This document shows, piece by piece, positions 53,265 through 62,070 of a DNA stretch of 64,000 nt; the first letter of the stretch is position 1, and every line of letters begins with the position of its first letter. The notes below the pieces were generated by a model that searched no databases, was not told where the DNA came from, and saw only the letters and a list, made by a program, of their open reading frames with translations. This DNA comes from Jannaschia pagri (GTDB lineage: Bacteria > Pseudomonadota > Alphaproteobacteria > Rhodobacterales > Rhodobacteraceae): contig NZ_BPFH01000003.1 in the NCBI RefSeq assembly GCF_019655435.1, forward strand, positions 62,001 through 126,000, read 5' to 3'. Made by a program: the position numbers and the translations under genes.

Positions 53265-53288
53265 ACGGGGGCCGCAATCGGCCCCCGT
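53265..53288 (-). other. Intercistronic hairpin between FDH beta and gamma genes
   Basis: ACGGGGGCCG-CAAT-CGGCCCCCGT, a perfect 10-bp stem with a 4-nt loop, begins 11 bp past the beta stop. On the minus strand no T-run follows, so it is more likely an RNA-processing or stability element than a terminator. Confidence 0.6.
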
Positions 53289-53298
53289 CTGAGCAGCA

Positions 53299-53892
53299 TC
53301 AGCCGCCCTTTTGCTCATAGGCGGTTCCCCAGCCCCAGGCGCCCGAGCCGAAGCCGCGGGCGACCACGCGCTCCCGGTAGATGCCCGACACAACGTCGCC
53401 ATCACCGGCCAGCAGGGCCTTGGTGGAGCACATCTCGGCGCAGATGGGCAGCTTGCCCTCGGCGATCCGATTGCGGCCGTACTTCTGGAATTCGACGGTG
53501 GAATGCGTCTCTTCTGGGCCACCGGCGCAGAAGGTGCATTTGTCCATCTTGCCGCGCGACCCGAAGTTGCCCGCCTGCGGGTACTGCGGCGCGCCGAAGG
53601 GGCACGCGTAGAAGCAGTAACCACACCCGATGCACAGGTCCTTGGAGTGCAGGACGACGCCTTCTTCGTTCTGATAGAAGCAGTCGACCGGGCACACCGC
53701 CATGCAGGGCGCGTCCGAACAATGCATACAGGCCACGGAAATCGAGCGTTCGCCCGGCTGTCCGTCCTGGATGGTCACCACGCGGCGGCGGTTGATCCCC
53801 CAAGGCACCTCATGCTCGTTCTTACAGGCCGTGACACAGGCGTTGCATTCAATGCAGCGCTCGGCGTCGCAGAGAAACTTTGCTCTAGCCAT
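53299..53892 (-). CDS. fdh3B: Formate dehydrogenase FDH3-type beta subunit (4Fe-4S)
   Basis: 197-aa ferredoxin-like subunit with four 4Fe-4S motifs: C-I-E-C-N-A-C-V-T-A-C (residue 12), C-M-H-C-S-D-A-P-C-M-A-V-C-P, C-I-G-C-G-Y-C-F-Y-A-C-P, and a C-T-F-C...C...C set near the end. It relays electrons from the alpha to the gamma subunit. Lies 14 bp after the alpha gene. GGAGGAGAGAGAG precedes the ATG. Confidence 0.94.
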   Translation of the reverse strand: MARAKFLCDAERCIECNACVTACKNEHEVPWGINRRRVVTIQDGQPGERSISVACMHCSDAPCMAVCPVDCFYQNEEGVVLHSKDLCIGCGYCFYACPFGAPQYPQAGNFGSRGKMDKCTFCAGGPEETHSTVEFQKYGRNRIAEGKLPICAEMCSTKALLAGDGDVVSGIYRERVVARGFGSGAWGWGTAYEQKGG

Positions 53893-53906
53893 TCTCTCTC
53901 TCCTCC

Positions 53907-56804
53907 TTACGCGACACTGATCTTGCAGAGAGTCGCTTTCGTCTCCTGCATCTGGGTCACAGAGTCGTAGCCATAGGTCTGGGCGGTGTTGGTGGATTCA
54001 CCCAAGACATAGGGATCTGCCCCATCCGGGTATTTGGACCGCAGGTCCTCGCCCTGGAAATGACCGCCGAAGTGGAAGGGCATGAAGGCCACGCCCTCGC
54101 CCACCCGCTGGGTGACCATGGCCATAACTTTGACCTTGCCGCCCTCGGGGCCTTCGACCCAGACCTGCCCGCCATCGCGGATGCCCAGGTTGTTGGCGTC
54201 CCGTGGGTTGATCTCCACGAACATGTCCTGCTGCAGCTCTGCCAGCCAGGGGTTCGAACGGGTCTCATCGCCGCCGCCCTCATATTCGACCAGACGGCCG
54301 GAGGTGAGGATGATGGGATAATCCTTCGAGAAGTCCTGCTTCTGGATCGAGGCATACATGGTCGGCAGCCGGTAGAACTTGCGATCCTCGTAGGTCGGAT
54401 AATCCGCCACGAGATCCCGCCGGTTCGTATAGAGCGGCTCCCGGTGGACAGGCACCGGATCGGGGAAGGTCCAGACGACCGCGCGGGCCTTGGCGTTCCC
54501 GAAGGGCGCACAGCCATGCTTGATCGCCACCCGCTGGATGCCGCCCGACAGGTCGGTCTTCCAGTTGGTGTTGGCACCGGCAACCGCGTCGATAGCGGCC
54601 CGTTCCTCGTCGGTCAGATCGCCGTCCCAGCCCAGGTCCATCAGCATCTGCATGGTGAACTCGGGGTATCCGTCCTGGATTTCAGATCCCACGCTGTAGA
54701 CGCCTTCGGCCAGCAGGTTGTCGCCGTCCCGCTCCACGCCAAAGCGCGCACGGAAGGTGAGACCACCCTCGGCCACCGGCTTGGACATGTCATAGAGGTT
54801 CGGCGTGCCCGGATGCTTCATCTCGGGCGTGCCCCAGCACGGCCAGGGCATACCGTAGTAATCCCCATCGGCCGGTCCACCGATCGCCTGCAACGTGGTG
54901 CGGTCGAAGGTGTGCTGGTTCTCCATGTGGAGCTTGATCCGCTCGGGGCTTTGGCCGGTGTAGCCCACCGTCCACATGCCACGATTGAACTCGCGCGTGG
55001 TGTCCTCGATGTTCGGGGTGATCCCGTCGTCTTCCAACGCGATGTTGCGGAACATCCGCTCGTGGAAGCCGAACTTCTTCGAAAACAGGCCGATGATCTC
55101 GTGATCGGGCTTGGATTCAAAGAGCGGGTCAACCACCTGCTCGCGCCATTGGATGGAGCGGTTGGAGGCCGTCACAGAGCCGTAGGTCTCGAACTGCGTG
55201 GCCGCCGGCAACAGGTACACCCCGTCGGTGCGGTCATGCAGGATCGCGGAAACGGTGGGATACGGGTCGATCACGACCAGCATGTCCAGCATTTCCATCG
55301 CCTTTTTCATCTCGGTCTGACGGGTCTGCGAGTTGGGCGCGTGGCCCCACAGAACCATGGCCCGGACGTTGTTCGGCTGATCCATGTTGTCGGCGTCTTC
55401 AAGGATACCGTCGATCCAGCGCGACACCGGGATCCCGGTGAGGTTCTGGAGCGACTTCTCCTTGCCGTCGGCGCCGGTCGTCTTGGCGAACTGACCCGCC
55501 AGCCAATCGGCATCCTCTTCCCAGACGCGACCCCAGTGGCCCCAAGCCCCAGCGGACAGGCCGTAGTAGCCCGGCAGCGTGTGGGACAGGACGCCCAGAT
55601 CGGTCGCACCCTGCACGTTGTCGTGGCCGCGGAAGATGTTGGTGCCGCCACCGGCGGTGCCCATGTTCCCCAGAGCCAGCTGCAGGATGCAGTACGCGCG
55701 GGTGTTGTTGTTGCCGTTGGTGTGCTGCGTACCACCCATGCACCAGATGACGGTGCCAGGGCGGTTGTTGGCAAGCTGCTGGGCCACGCGGCGCAACTGG
55801 CTGCCGGGGGCGCCGGTCACACGCTCGACCTCTTCGGGGGTCCAGTTCGCGACTTCCTCGCGGATCTGGTCCATGCCCCAGACACGGGTGCGGATGAACT
55901 CTTTGTCTTCCCAACCGTTCTCGAAGATGTGCCAGAGGATCCCCCAGACCAGCGCCACGTCGGTGCCGGGACGGAACCGGACGTATTCATCGGCATGGGC
56001 CGCGGTCCGCGTGAAGCGCGGGTCGCAGACGATCAGCGGGGCGTTGTTCTGTTCCTTGGCGCGCAACACGTGCAGCAGGGACACCGGGTGTGCCTCAGCC
56101 GGGTTGCCACCGATGATGAAGATCGCCTTCGACTTGTGAATGTCGTTGTAGCTGTTGGTCATGGCGCCGTAGCCCCATGTGTTCGCAACGCCCGCAACGG
56201 TGGTCGAGTGGCAGATCCGGGCCTGGTGGTCCACGTTGTTCGTGCCCCAATAGGCGGCGAACTTGCGGAACAGATAGGCCTGTTCGTTGTTATGCTTGGC
56301 CGAACCCAGCCAGTAGACACTGTCGGGGCCGCTTTCGTCGCGGATCGACATCATCTTGTCGCCGACCTCTTCGATGGCCTGCTCCCAGGAGATACGGACC
56401 CATTCGCCGTTCTCTTTCTTCATGGGATACTTCAGGCGGCGCTCGCCGTGGGCGTGCTCCCGCACGGAAGCGCCTTTGGCGCAGTGGGCGCCCAGGTTGA
56501 ACGGGCTGTCCCAGCCGGGCTCCTGACCCGTCCAGACGCCGTCGGCCACTTCGGCCACGACCGTACAACCAACCGAACAGTGGGTGCAGACCGATTTCCG
56601 CAACTCGACCGCGCCGGTGGCGGCGGTGGCAGCATTGGCCTGAGTTACCGTGCCGCCCGTGGCGGCGATGGCCGTCAGCCCCCCAATGGCCAGACCGGAT
56701 CCACGCAGAAACGCGCGGCGGTCGACCGAGGCGGTGGCCACGTCAGACAGGATACTTGTCCGCTGGGGGCGTCTCGCAACCCCATTGGTCTTTTTCCGCA
56801 ACAT
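53907..56804 (-). CDS. Formate dehydrogenase alpha subunit (Mo/W-bis-MGD, Cys type)
   Basis: 965 aa. A TAT signal R-R-A-F-L-R-G-S-G (residue 29 on) directs export. An N-terminal [4Fe-4S] cluster is bound by C73, C76, C80 and C108. Residue 198, in H-Q-A-R-I-C-H-S-T-T-V, is cysteine where E. coli FDH-N has selenocysteine (the motif A-R-x-U-H). H199 and G-A-M-T-N-S-Y-N-D-I follow as in the family. Oxidises formate to CO2 in the periplasm. AAGGGAGGACATC precedes the ATG. Confidence 0.95.
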   Translation of the reverse strand: MLRKKTNGVARRPQRTSILSDVATASVDRRAFLRGSGLAIGGLTAIAATGGTVTQANAATAATGAVELRKSVCTHCSVGCTVVAEVADGVWTGQEPGWDSPFNLGAHCAKGASVREHAHGERRLKYPMKKENGEWVRISWEQAIEEVGDKMMSIRDESGPDSVYWLGSAKHNNEQAYLFRKFAAYWGTNNVDHQARICHSTTVAGVANTWGYGAMTNSYNDIHKSKAIFIIGGNPAEAHPVSLLHVLRAKEQNNAPLIVCDPRFTRTAAHADEYVRFRPGTDVALVWGILWHIFENGWEDKEFIRTRVWGMDQIREEVANWTPEEVERVTGAPGSQLRRVAQQLANNRPGTVIWCMGGTQHTNGNNNTRAYCILQLALGNMGTAGGGTNIFRGHDNVQGATDLGVLSHTLPGYYGLSAGAWGHWGRVWEEDADWLAGQFAKTTGADGKEKSLQNLTGIPVSRWIDGILEDADNMDQPNNVRAMVLWGHAPNSQTRQTEMKKAMEMLDMLVVIDPYPTVSAILHDRTDGVYLLPAATQFETYGSVTASNRSIQWREQVVDPLFESKPDHEIIGLFSKKFGFHERMFRNIALEDDGITPNIEDTTREFNRGMWTVGYTGQSPERIKLHMENQHTFDRTTLQAIGGPADGDYYGMPWPCWGTPEMKHPGTPNLYDMSKPVAEGGLTFRARFGVERDGDNLLAEGVYSVGSEIQDGYPEFTMQMLMDLGWDGDLTDEERAAIDAVAGANTNWKTDLSGGIQRVAIKHGCAPFGNAKARAVVWTFPDPVPVHREPLYTNRRDLVADYPTYEDRKFYRLPTMYASIQKQDFSKDYPIILTSGRLVEYEGGGDETRSNPWLAELQQDMFVEINPRDANNLGIRDGGQVWVEGPEGGKVKVMAMVTQRVGEGVAFMPFHFGGHFQGEDLRSKYPDGADPYVLGESTNTAQTYGYDSVTQMQETKATLCKISVA

Positions 56805-56930
56805 GGAGATGTCCTCCCTTGCACGGACCTTTCGGCCCGCTAGCTAGGTGATCGACGGGATCGGTCGGGCGTCACGCAACCAGTCGATCCAGTCAGCGCT
56901 GCCCGGCCCACCCGGACGGCGCGGGACCCG

Positions 56931-57128
56931 TCAAAAACGGGCGGAGTCGAAATAGGCGCGGGTATGCGCCGTGTCTTGCATCCGTTCGGACGTCAGATCG
57001 GGTTCGGCCGGTGCGGCATCAGCCGCCGATCCGGTGGCCACCGCAACCGCTGCCACGGGTGCGGCCGTACCGGCCAATTTCAGAAAACCGCGGCGGCTTG
57101 TATCAGCACCGGTGTCTTTCTGGGTCAT
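56931..57128 (-). CDS. Small twin-arginine protein of the FDH operon
   Basis: 65 aa with a TAT signal (S-R-R-G-F-L-K-L-A-G) and Ala-rich hydrophobic stretch up to D-A-A-P-A, leaving a mature tail of ~25 residues (E-R-M-Q-D-T-A-H-T-R-A-Y-F-D-S-A-R-F). Tiny TAT-signal proteins of this kind sit just upstream of FDH alpha genes in proteobacteria; a chaperone-titrating or assembly role is unproven. GAGGAGGAC precedes the ATG. 126 bp lie before the alpha gene. Confidence 0.82.
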   Translation of the reverse strand: MTQKDTGADTSRRGFLKLAGTAAPVAAVAVATGSAADAAPAEPDLTSERMQDTAHTRAYFDSARF

Positions 57129-57223
57129 GCGAGAGTCCTCCTCTCTGGTGGGTGGCGGTTGCCCGCCGGGCACGCGGATCGCTCCGCGCGGGTGAACCGG
57201 GGCCTGCCAGCCCCGGAATGCGG

Positions 57224-57844
57224 TTAGGCCCCCAGTCGGAAGGCCTCGGTCTCGATGTCCATGAACGCCCGACCAACGGTGCCAACCGGGGCGTAGAAGA
57301 CCGAGTTCTTGGCCCCCTCCAGGTCGGCAAAGAAGTGGCTGGCCCATGGCGCGATGTGACGGTTAAAGAAGTCCCGCTGCGCCTCCAGCGGAGCAGGCGG
57401 GCCAAAGCGACCGACGATCATAGCCGCCATCATCTCCATGAGGCTGGCGATGTTATCCTCGGGCTCGAACACAGTCTCGGCCCGGGCCAGACCACGAGCG
57501 GTCATGTCCTGGCGCAGGGTGGCGAGGGGCTTCTCGTTCAGAAAACCGGTCAAGTAGTAGGACGCGTAGGGCAGAAGCTCCCCTCGGCCCAGACCGATGA
57601 ACAGCCGGTTATACTCGCTCTGCACGGCCTTGGGCTTGGACACTTTGGCCACCCGCGCCAGGGTCGAGATGGCCTGACCCAAATCGCTGTCATCACCGCT
57701 GAGGCTGGCTGTTTGGGCCAACAGCATCTCATCGGCGGGCTGGGCCAGGATCACACCCAGGAAGTTATACAGATCCGCGCGCAGGCGGTCTTCTTCGCGG
57801 ATGGCGATGTCGGCGGCGGCGTCTGTCATATCATCCTCATTCAT
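57224..57844 (-). CDS. TorD/DmsD-family redox enzyme maturation chaperone
   Basis: 206-aa all-helical chaperone: R-A-D-L-Y-N-F-L-G-V-I-L-A-Q-P near the N-terminus, then E-Y-N-R-L-F-I-G-L-G-R-G-E-L-L-P-Y-A-S-Y-Y, the TorD core, and D-N-I-A-S-L-M-E-M-M. It should bind the TAT signal of the FDH alpha subunit during cofactor insertion. ATG at 57844 overlaps the DUF3306 stop by 4 bp; an ATG at 57829 has the better GAGG spacing and may be the true start (201 aa). Confidence 0.92.
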   Translation of the reverse strand: MNEDDMTDAAADIAIREEDRLRADLYNFLGVILAQPADEMLLAQTASLSGDDSDLGQAISTLARVAKVSKPKAVQSEYNRLFIGLGRGELLPYASYYLTGFLNEKPLATLRQDMTARGLARAETVFEPEDNIASLMEMMAAMIVGRFGPPAPLEAQRDFFNRHIAPWASHFFADLEGAKNSVFYAPVGTVGRAFMDIETEAFRLGA

Positions 57845-58440
57845 GCTGGGGTGCCGGCGACCGAAAACCGCATACGCCGCGGTAGAACCGGGGCGGGGGT
57901 ATCCTCTGGCGCGGCGTAGGTCGGGGCGGGCTGTGGCGCTGCCATGGGGGCGGCTGCAACGAGTTCTTCGGACGTCTCTTGAGTCACCTCTGGCGTATCG
58001 TCGGGCGCATCATCCGGGGCGGGATCGTCCTCAACCACCTCAACCGGGGCGGGTGTTTCGTGCAGCAGGGCTTTCAACATCCCCTTACCGACTTGATAGG
58101 TCGTGGCCATGTTCTCGACCACAGTGGCCGCGTCGGTGAAGTCTTCGCCGTAGTCCACGAGGCCGTCCAGGTTCGCCAAGACCGGGTTCAACCGCCACAT
58201 GCGCCGCAACGCCCGCGACTTGAGCCGCGCTGGCATCGTGTCCGTCAGGAACTTGCGCAAGACCGCTGGATCATCGGCGTCCTCTGGGACGGGCAGATCG
58301 AAATGGGCCAACACCTCTTCGTCGGTCTGCGCCTCCAGATCGGCGCGATCCGCATCGGCGGCCCGGACGGCGACGGCTTCCACCTCGGCGGTGGCCTCCG
58401 CCTCAACGGCGGCTTTGCGGCGGGACCAAAAGTCGCTCAT
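57841..58440 (-). CDS. DUF3306 family protein
   Basis: 199 aa: S-D-F-W-S-R-R-K-A-A-V at the N-terminus, Ala/Glu-rich segment, then R-L-K-S-R-A-L-R-R-M-W-R-L-N-P-V-L-A and D-G-L-V-D-Y-G-E-D-F-T-D. The C-terminal third is low-complexity Pro/Ala/Asp. Matches DUF3306, found with DUF3305 in FDH loci; presumably an assembly factor. ATGA overlaps link it to DUF3305 and TorD. Confidence 0.9.
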   Translation of the reverse strand: MSDFWSRRKAAVEAEATAEVEAVAVRAADADRADLEAQTDEEVLAHFDLPVPEDADDPAVLRKFLTDTMPARLKSRALRRMWRLNPVLANLDGLVDYGEDFTDAATVVENMATTYQVGKGMLKALLHETPAPVEVVEDDPAPDDAPDDTPEVTQETSEELVAAAPMAAPQPAPTYAAPEDTPAPVLPRRMRFSVAGTPA

Positions 58441-59003
58441 TGCAGGCGCCTCCGCTTCAGGGTGGGCGAGGCGTAGATATCCGCAGCCTTCGCGATCCGC
58501 TCATCGCCAATCCCGTCCTGGGTCAGGTCGACCCGCTTTTTGTCGCGGCGGCGCTTCACAAAGACCTCATCCGCGTGGTGCGCCTCGACGAACTCCCGCA
58601 CGAAGGCGATCAAGCTAGCAGGCATCGGCACCTTCTCAACGATCTCTTCGCCGCTGTCGGTGTAGTCTTGCGCCTCATACGGGGACGCCGTGACAAGGCT
58701 CACGTCCAACGGACAGTCTGCGCCAGGGGCTTGGCGCATGATGATGTAGACTGCGGGGACCTGCGCGCTCAGCCCGTGCAGATAGGCTTCGGTCTCGGCG
58801 CCATGGAGTTCAAGCAGCGGTGTCGCGGCGTGGTATTCGGTCACCTCGCCTTCACTGCGCAAAACGCGCCATTCGGCGGGACCTGCGCCCGGCAAGACCG
58901 CACTGGCCGTCCATACCCAGGGCACCCAGCGGGTCACGCCGGGGCTACGTCGCAGAACGACGCCAATCGGAAGGCTCCGATAGGCTGCTGGGTTCTTGAT
59001 CAA
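58437..59003 (-). CDS. DUF3305 family protein, TTG start
   Basis: 188 aa. The N-terminal L-P-I-G-V-V-L-R-R-S-P-G-V-T-R-W-V-P-W-V-W is the DUF3305 signature; P-F-E-A-Q-D-Y-like S-P-Y-E-A-Q-D-Y and M-P-A-S-L-I-A-F-V follow. No ATG precedes the domain at suitable distance. A TTG at 59003 with GAGGAGAG 6-8 nt upstream fits best; the open frame reaches 59198. First gene of the FDH operon. Unknown function, possibly FDH maturation. Confidence 0.86.
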   Translation of the reverse strand: MIKNPAAYRSLPIGVVLRRSPGVTRWVPWVWTASAVLPGAGPAEWRVLRSEGEVTEYHAATPLLELHGAETEAYLHGLSAQVPAVYIIMRQAPGADCPLDVSLVTASPYEAQDYTDSGEEIVEKVPMPASLIAFVREFVEAHHADEVFVKRRRDKKRVDLTQDGIGDERIAKAADIYASPTLKRRRLQ

Positions 59004-59354
59004 TGCGATCTCTCCTCTACGTCCCTCTGTGGCCGTCTCTCGCCGACGAACAAAGGGCAAACCGCATACAATCGTATTCGGCACACCTTTGGGGACAGTT
59101 TGGCCAGGTTGTCCCCATGGGTTGCGACGCCAGGGACGCATTGTCCAAGTCGACAAAAAGACTAGGTTTTCTGCCGCGTTGCAGCATTCGCGAATCACTT
59201 CCGCACAGGCCGCGAATCAGAGGCCGTTTTGGCCGTCGCCCCCCGTGAACCGGCTCTCAAACCGCATTGTGGCGCCTCTGGAATCGTGCCTACTTGAGGT
59301 CCGACTCAAGGGACCAGACCCCCTTGATGACCATGGACCGCGGGAGGGGATATC
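59004..59354. promoter_or_regulatory. Divergent FDH control region
   Basis: 351 bp between the DUF3305 and 4Fe-4S genes. It holds a 28-bp interrupted palindrome (59090-59117): TGGGGACA ... TGGCCA ... TGTCCCCA with all three parts symmetric about one centre. A TACAAT hexamer lies at 59067-59072 (possible + strand -10). No clear sigma-54 -24/-12 element was found. GGGAGGGG precedes the plus-strand ATG at 59355. Confidence 0.55.
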
Positions 59355-61298
59355 ATGGCCAAGACATTGATAACGTGCGACTGTTCGGGCACCCAACGGG
59401 TGGACGCAGACGGCCTGGCCCGGACCACGGGCCTGCAGGTGTCTGCCCCCTGTTCCGCGCTCTGCACCCGCCAGATCGACCAAGCAGCGGCGGCCTTGAC
59501 GCAGGGTGACGCAATTTTTGCCTGCACCCAGGAGGCGGCAACCTTCGATGCCCTGGCCGAGGAGCTTGACCTGCCCCCGGCGGCCACCCTCGACCTGCGC
59601 GACCGGGCCGGATGGACCGCAGACACCGCCCCCACACTGCCCAAAATGTCCGCCCTCGTGGCTGAGGCGATGGTGCCCGGGCGTCCCGACCGCACGCTGG
59701 ACGTCATGTCCGCCGGAACCTGTCTGATCTTGGGCGCGCCGGACGTGGCGCTCACCGCCGCCGAGACGCTTAGCGAACACCTGGCCGTGACTGTCCTCTT
59801 GCCCGATGGCAGCGATGTGCCGGACACGCGCGCCTATGACGTGGTCACTGGTAGTTTGCGGCGCGCCACGGGGTCGCTCGGTCGGTTCGAGGTTACGCTG
59901 GACCGGTTCCGTCAGGTGGATCCATCTGGGCGCGGCCCCCTGACCCTGACCGCTCCGCAAGACGGCGCCGATAGCACCTGCGACTTGATCCTGGATCTGA
60001 CGGGTGGCCTGCCCCTGTTTCCGGCACCTGAGAAGCGAGACGGCTATCTGCGGGCTGACCCGAGCCACGGGCCGTCGGTCTCTGCCGCTGTGATGGCCGC
60101 GAGCCATATGACCGGCACCTTCGAAAAGACCCTGCACGTGCGGATGGAGCCCCTGCTCTGCGCCCATTCCCGGGCCGAGCAAACCGGCTGCACCCGGTGT
60201 TTGGACCTCTGCCCGACGGCGGCGATCTCCTCGGCGGGCGAACATGTCACTGTTGATCCCGCGATCTGCGCGGGCTGCGGGGCCTGTTCAGCGGCCTGCC
60301 CGTCAGGCGCGATCAGCTACGATGCCCCGCCGGTCGAAGAGGTGTTTACCCGCATCCAGACCCTTGCTCAGGCCTATTTGGCCGCGGGCGGCACGGCCCC
60401 GCGCCTCTTGGTGGTTGATGCCCACGGGTCGGAGATGATCCGCCTGACCGCGCGGCATCACACGGGCCTCCCGGCCGACGTCCTGCCGCTGGAGCTTCCG
60501 GCCCTAAACACCTTTGGCCATGCGGAGGCTTTGGCCGCCTTGGCCGCCGGGTTTGCGAGCGTAACTGTTGTCCCTGGTCCCGGGGCCGACCGCGCTGCCT
60601 TGGACACTCAGGTCGCCCTGGCCAATGCGATCATGGCAGGCACCGAGGTTCTGGACGTCACGGACCCGGAGGCGCTGTCGGACCATTTGTTCGCCGCCAA
60701 GCCCCAGGCACCCGTGGCCCAACCGGTCCGCCCCATGGGCACGCGGCGCCAAGTGGCGCGCCAAGCTGCCAAGGCCCTGGCCCCGACGGCGGAGCGCATC
60801 CCGTTGCCAGAGGGGGCACCCTATGGCGCGGTCGTCGTCGACACGGAGGCTTGTACGCTGTGTCTGTCCTGCGTGTCGCTCTGCCCCTCGGGCGCGCTTG
60901 GCGATAACCCGGACCGGCCCCAGCTCCGCTTCCAAGAGGACGCCTGCCTGCAGTGTGGCCTGTGTGCGGGGATCTGCCCGGAGAACGCCATTACCCTGGC
61001 CCCTCAGATGGACCTGACGCCCGCCGCCTTGGAACAAAGGGTGCTCCACGAGGAAGAGCCCTTCGCCTGTGTGGAATGCGGTACCCTCTTCGGCGTGAAG
61101 TCCACAATCGACCGGATCACCGAAAAGCTTTCCAGCCATTCCATGTACCAGGCGGACGGCGCCCTGCGCATGGTGCAGATGTGCGACGACTGCCGCGTCA
61201 ACGCCCAGTTCCACGCCGACGGCAACCCGTTCCAGGGGCGTCAGCGTCCGCGACCGCGCACGACCGATGACTACCTGTCGAACCGGCGCGATCACTGA
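59355..61298 (+). CDS. Large 4Fe-4S ferredoxin-domain protein of FDH locus
   Basis: 647-aa soluble protein with several ferredoxin motifs: C-T-R-C-L-D-L-C-P and C-A-G-C-G-A-C-S-A-A-C-P (about residues 275-320), C-T-L-C-L-S-C-V-S-L-C-P and C-L-Q-C-G-L-C-A-G-I-C-P (about 500-545), plus late C-V-E-C-G and C-D-D-C pairs that might bind zinc. The N-terminal part has C-D-C and C-S-A-L-C. Family seen next to FDH; likely electron transfer or FDH sulfuration/assembly. Divergent from the operon; overlaps the convergent cytochrome gene by 7 bp. Confidence 0.88.
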   Translation: MAKTLITCDCSGTQRVDADGLARTTGLQVSAPCSALCTRQIDQAAAALTQGDAIFACTQEAATFDALAEELDLPPAATLDLRDRAGWTADTAPTLPKMSALVAEAMVPGRPDRTLDVMSAGTCLILGAPDVALTAAETLSEHLAVTVLLPDGSDVPDTRAYDVVTGSLRRATGSLGRFEVTLDRFRQVDPSGRGPLTLTAPQDGADSTCDLILDLTGGLPLFPAPEKRDGYLRADPSHGPSVSAAVMAASHMTGTFEKTLHVRMEPLLCAHSRAEQTGCTRCLDLCPTAAISSAGEHVTVDPAICAGCGACSAACPSGAISYDAPPVEEVFTRIQTLAQAYLAAGGTAPRLLVVDAHGSEMIRLTARHHTGLPADVLPLELPALNTFGHAEALAALAAGFASVTVVPGPGADRAALDTQVALANAIMAGTEVLDVTDPEALSDHLFAAKPQAPVAQPVRPMGTRRQVARQAAKALAPTAERIPLPEGAPYGAVVVDTEACTLCLSCVSLCPSGALGDNPDRPQLRFQEDACLQCGLCAGICPENAITLAPQMDLTPAALEQRVLHEEEPFACVECGTLFGVKSTIDRITEKLSSHSMYQADGALRMVQMCDDCRVNAQFHADGNPFQGRQRPRPRTTDDYLSNRRDH

Positions 61299-62014
61299 TG
61301 GGCCAGCGGCGCCCCCAGATCCGCCGGGGCCATCCCGGCGACATAGGCCGTGACGGCATCCACCTCGTCCAGCGTCAGCGCGATGGGAACGATGGGGCTT
61401 GGCCGATCCGCGGGAAAGGGCTCCGTCAGGTCGATGATCTGGGTAAAGGCACCGTGGGGTTTCAGCACGTAGAAGGTCACGAACCGCTCCTCCCAGTTGG
61501 GCAGCGCGCGCAACAGGGCGAAGGAGGGTGTGGACCCGATGTCACCCAGCGATTTGCCCGCCTCAACCGCGTGGCACCGGGCACATTTCTCGACGCTGAC
61601 CGCATGGCCCAAGGCCACATCACCGGCGTAGACCACCGCGTCCTGCCCGTCGTCCCCGGCCTCCGCCAAGGTGAACAACGCGGCCCCGTCAGGCGCGAAG
61701 CTGGTCACGGTATTCGTGCCCACGTCCGAGCGCAGCCAGGTCACGAACCGGTCCACATCGTCCCCCTCGCCCGGCACGGCCAGGTGCCAGGTGGCACCCG
61801 CCCCTTGCCACAGAGGACGGCCATCGGGTCCCAACATGACCTGAGCCTCGGCCTGGGGGACAAGCGCCACCCGAACCTGGGTCTTAAGCGTGAAACGCGG
61901 CAGGATGTGGCGGATCAGACCGGTGTCGACCAAGGCATCCGGCGCGTACAAACGAACCTCTCCGGCGGTAGCCGTCAGGGGCAAGACCAACAAAGCAAGG
62001 AAAAGACGTATCAT
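61292..62014 (-). CDS. Periplasmic cytochrome c
   Basis: 240 aa: signal peptide (A-T-A-G near 17), an N-terminal ~120-residue domain without recognised motif, then a haem site C-A-R-C-H (about residue 144) and a C-terminal cytochrome c region ending in V-D-A-V-T-A-Y-V-A-G-M. The axial Met is uncertain. Likely a FDH-linked electron carrier by position. Divergent from the DUF6494 gene 56 bp away. Confidence 0.88.
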   Translation of the reverse strand: MIRLFLALLVLPLTATAGEVRLYAPDALVDTGLIRHILPRFTLKTQVRVALVPQAEAQVMLGPDGRPLWQGAGATWHLAVPGEGDDVDRFVTWLRSDVGTNTVTSFAPDGAALFTLAEAGDDGQDAVVYAGDVALGHAVSVEKCARCHAVEAGKSLGDIGSTPSFALLRALPNWEERFVTFYVLKPHGAFTQIIDLTEPFPADRPSPIVPIALTLDEVDAVTAYVAGMAPADLGAPLAHQ

Positions 62015-62070
62015 CCGCCAAGCCTAGGCGCCGACGATAGGATGCGTCAATTCAACCATAGGAGGACACC

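Noticed and set aside
54060-56843. 927-aa plus-strand open frame opposite the FDH alpha gene
   Set aside because: Shadow of the high-GC alpha-subunit gene, whose motifs are unmistakable on the minus strand.
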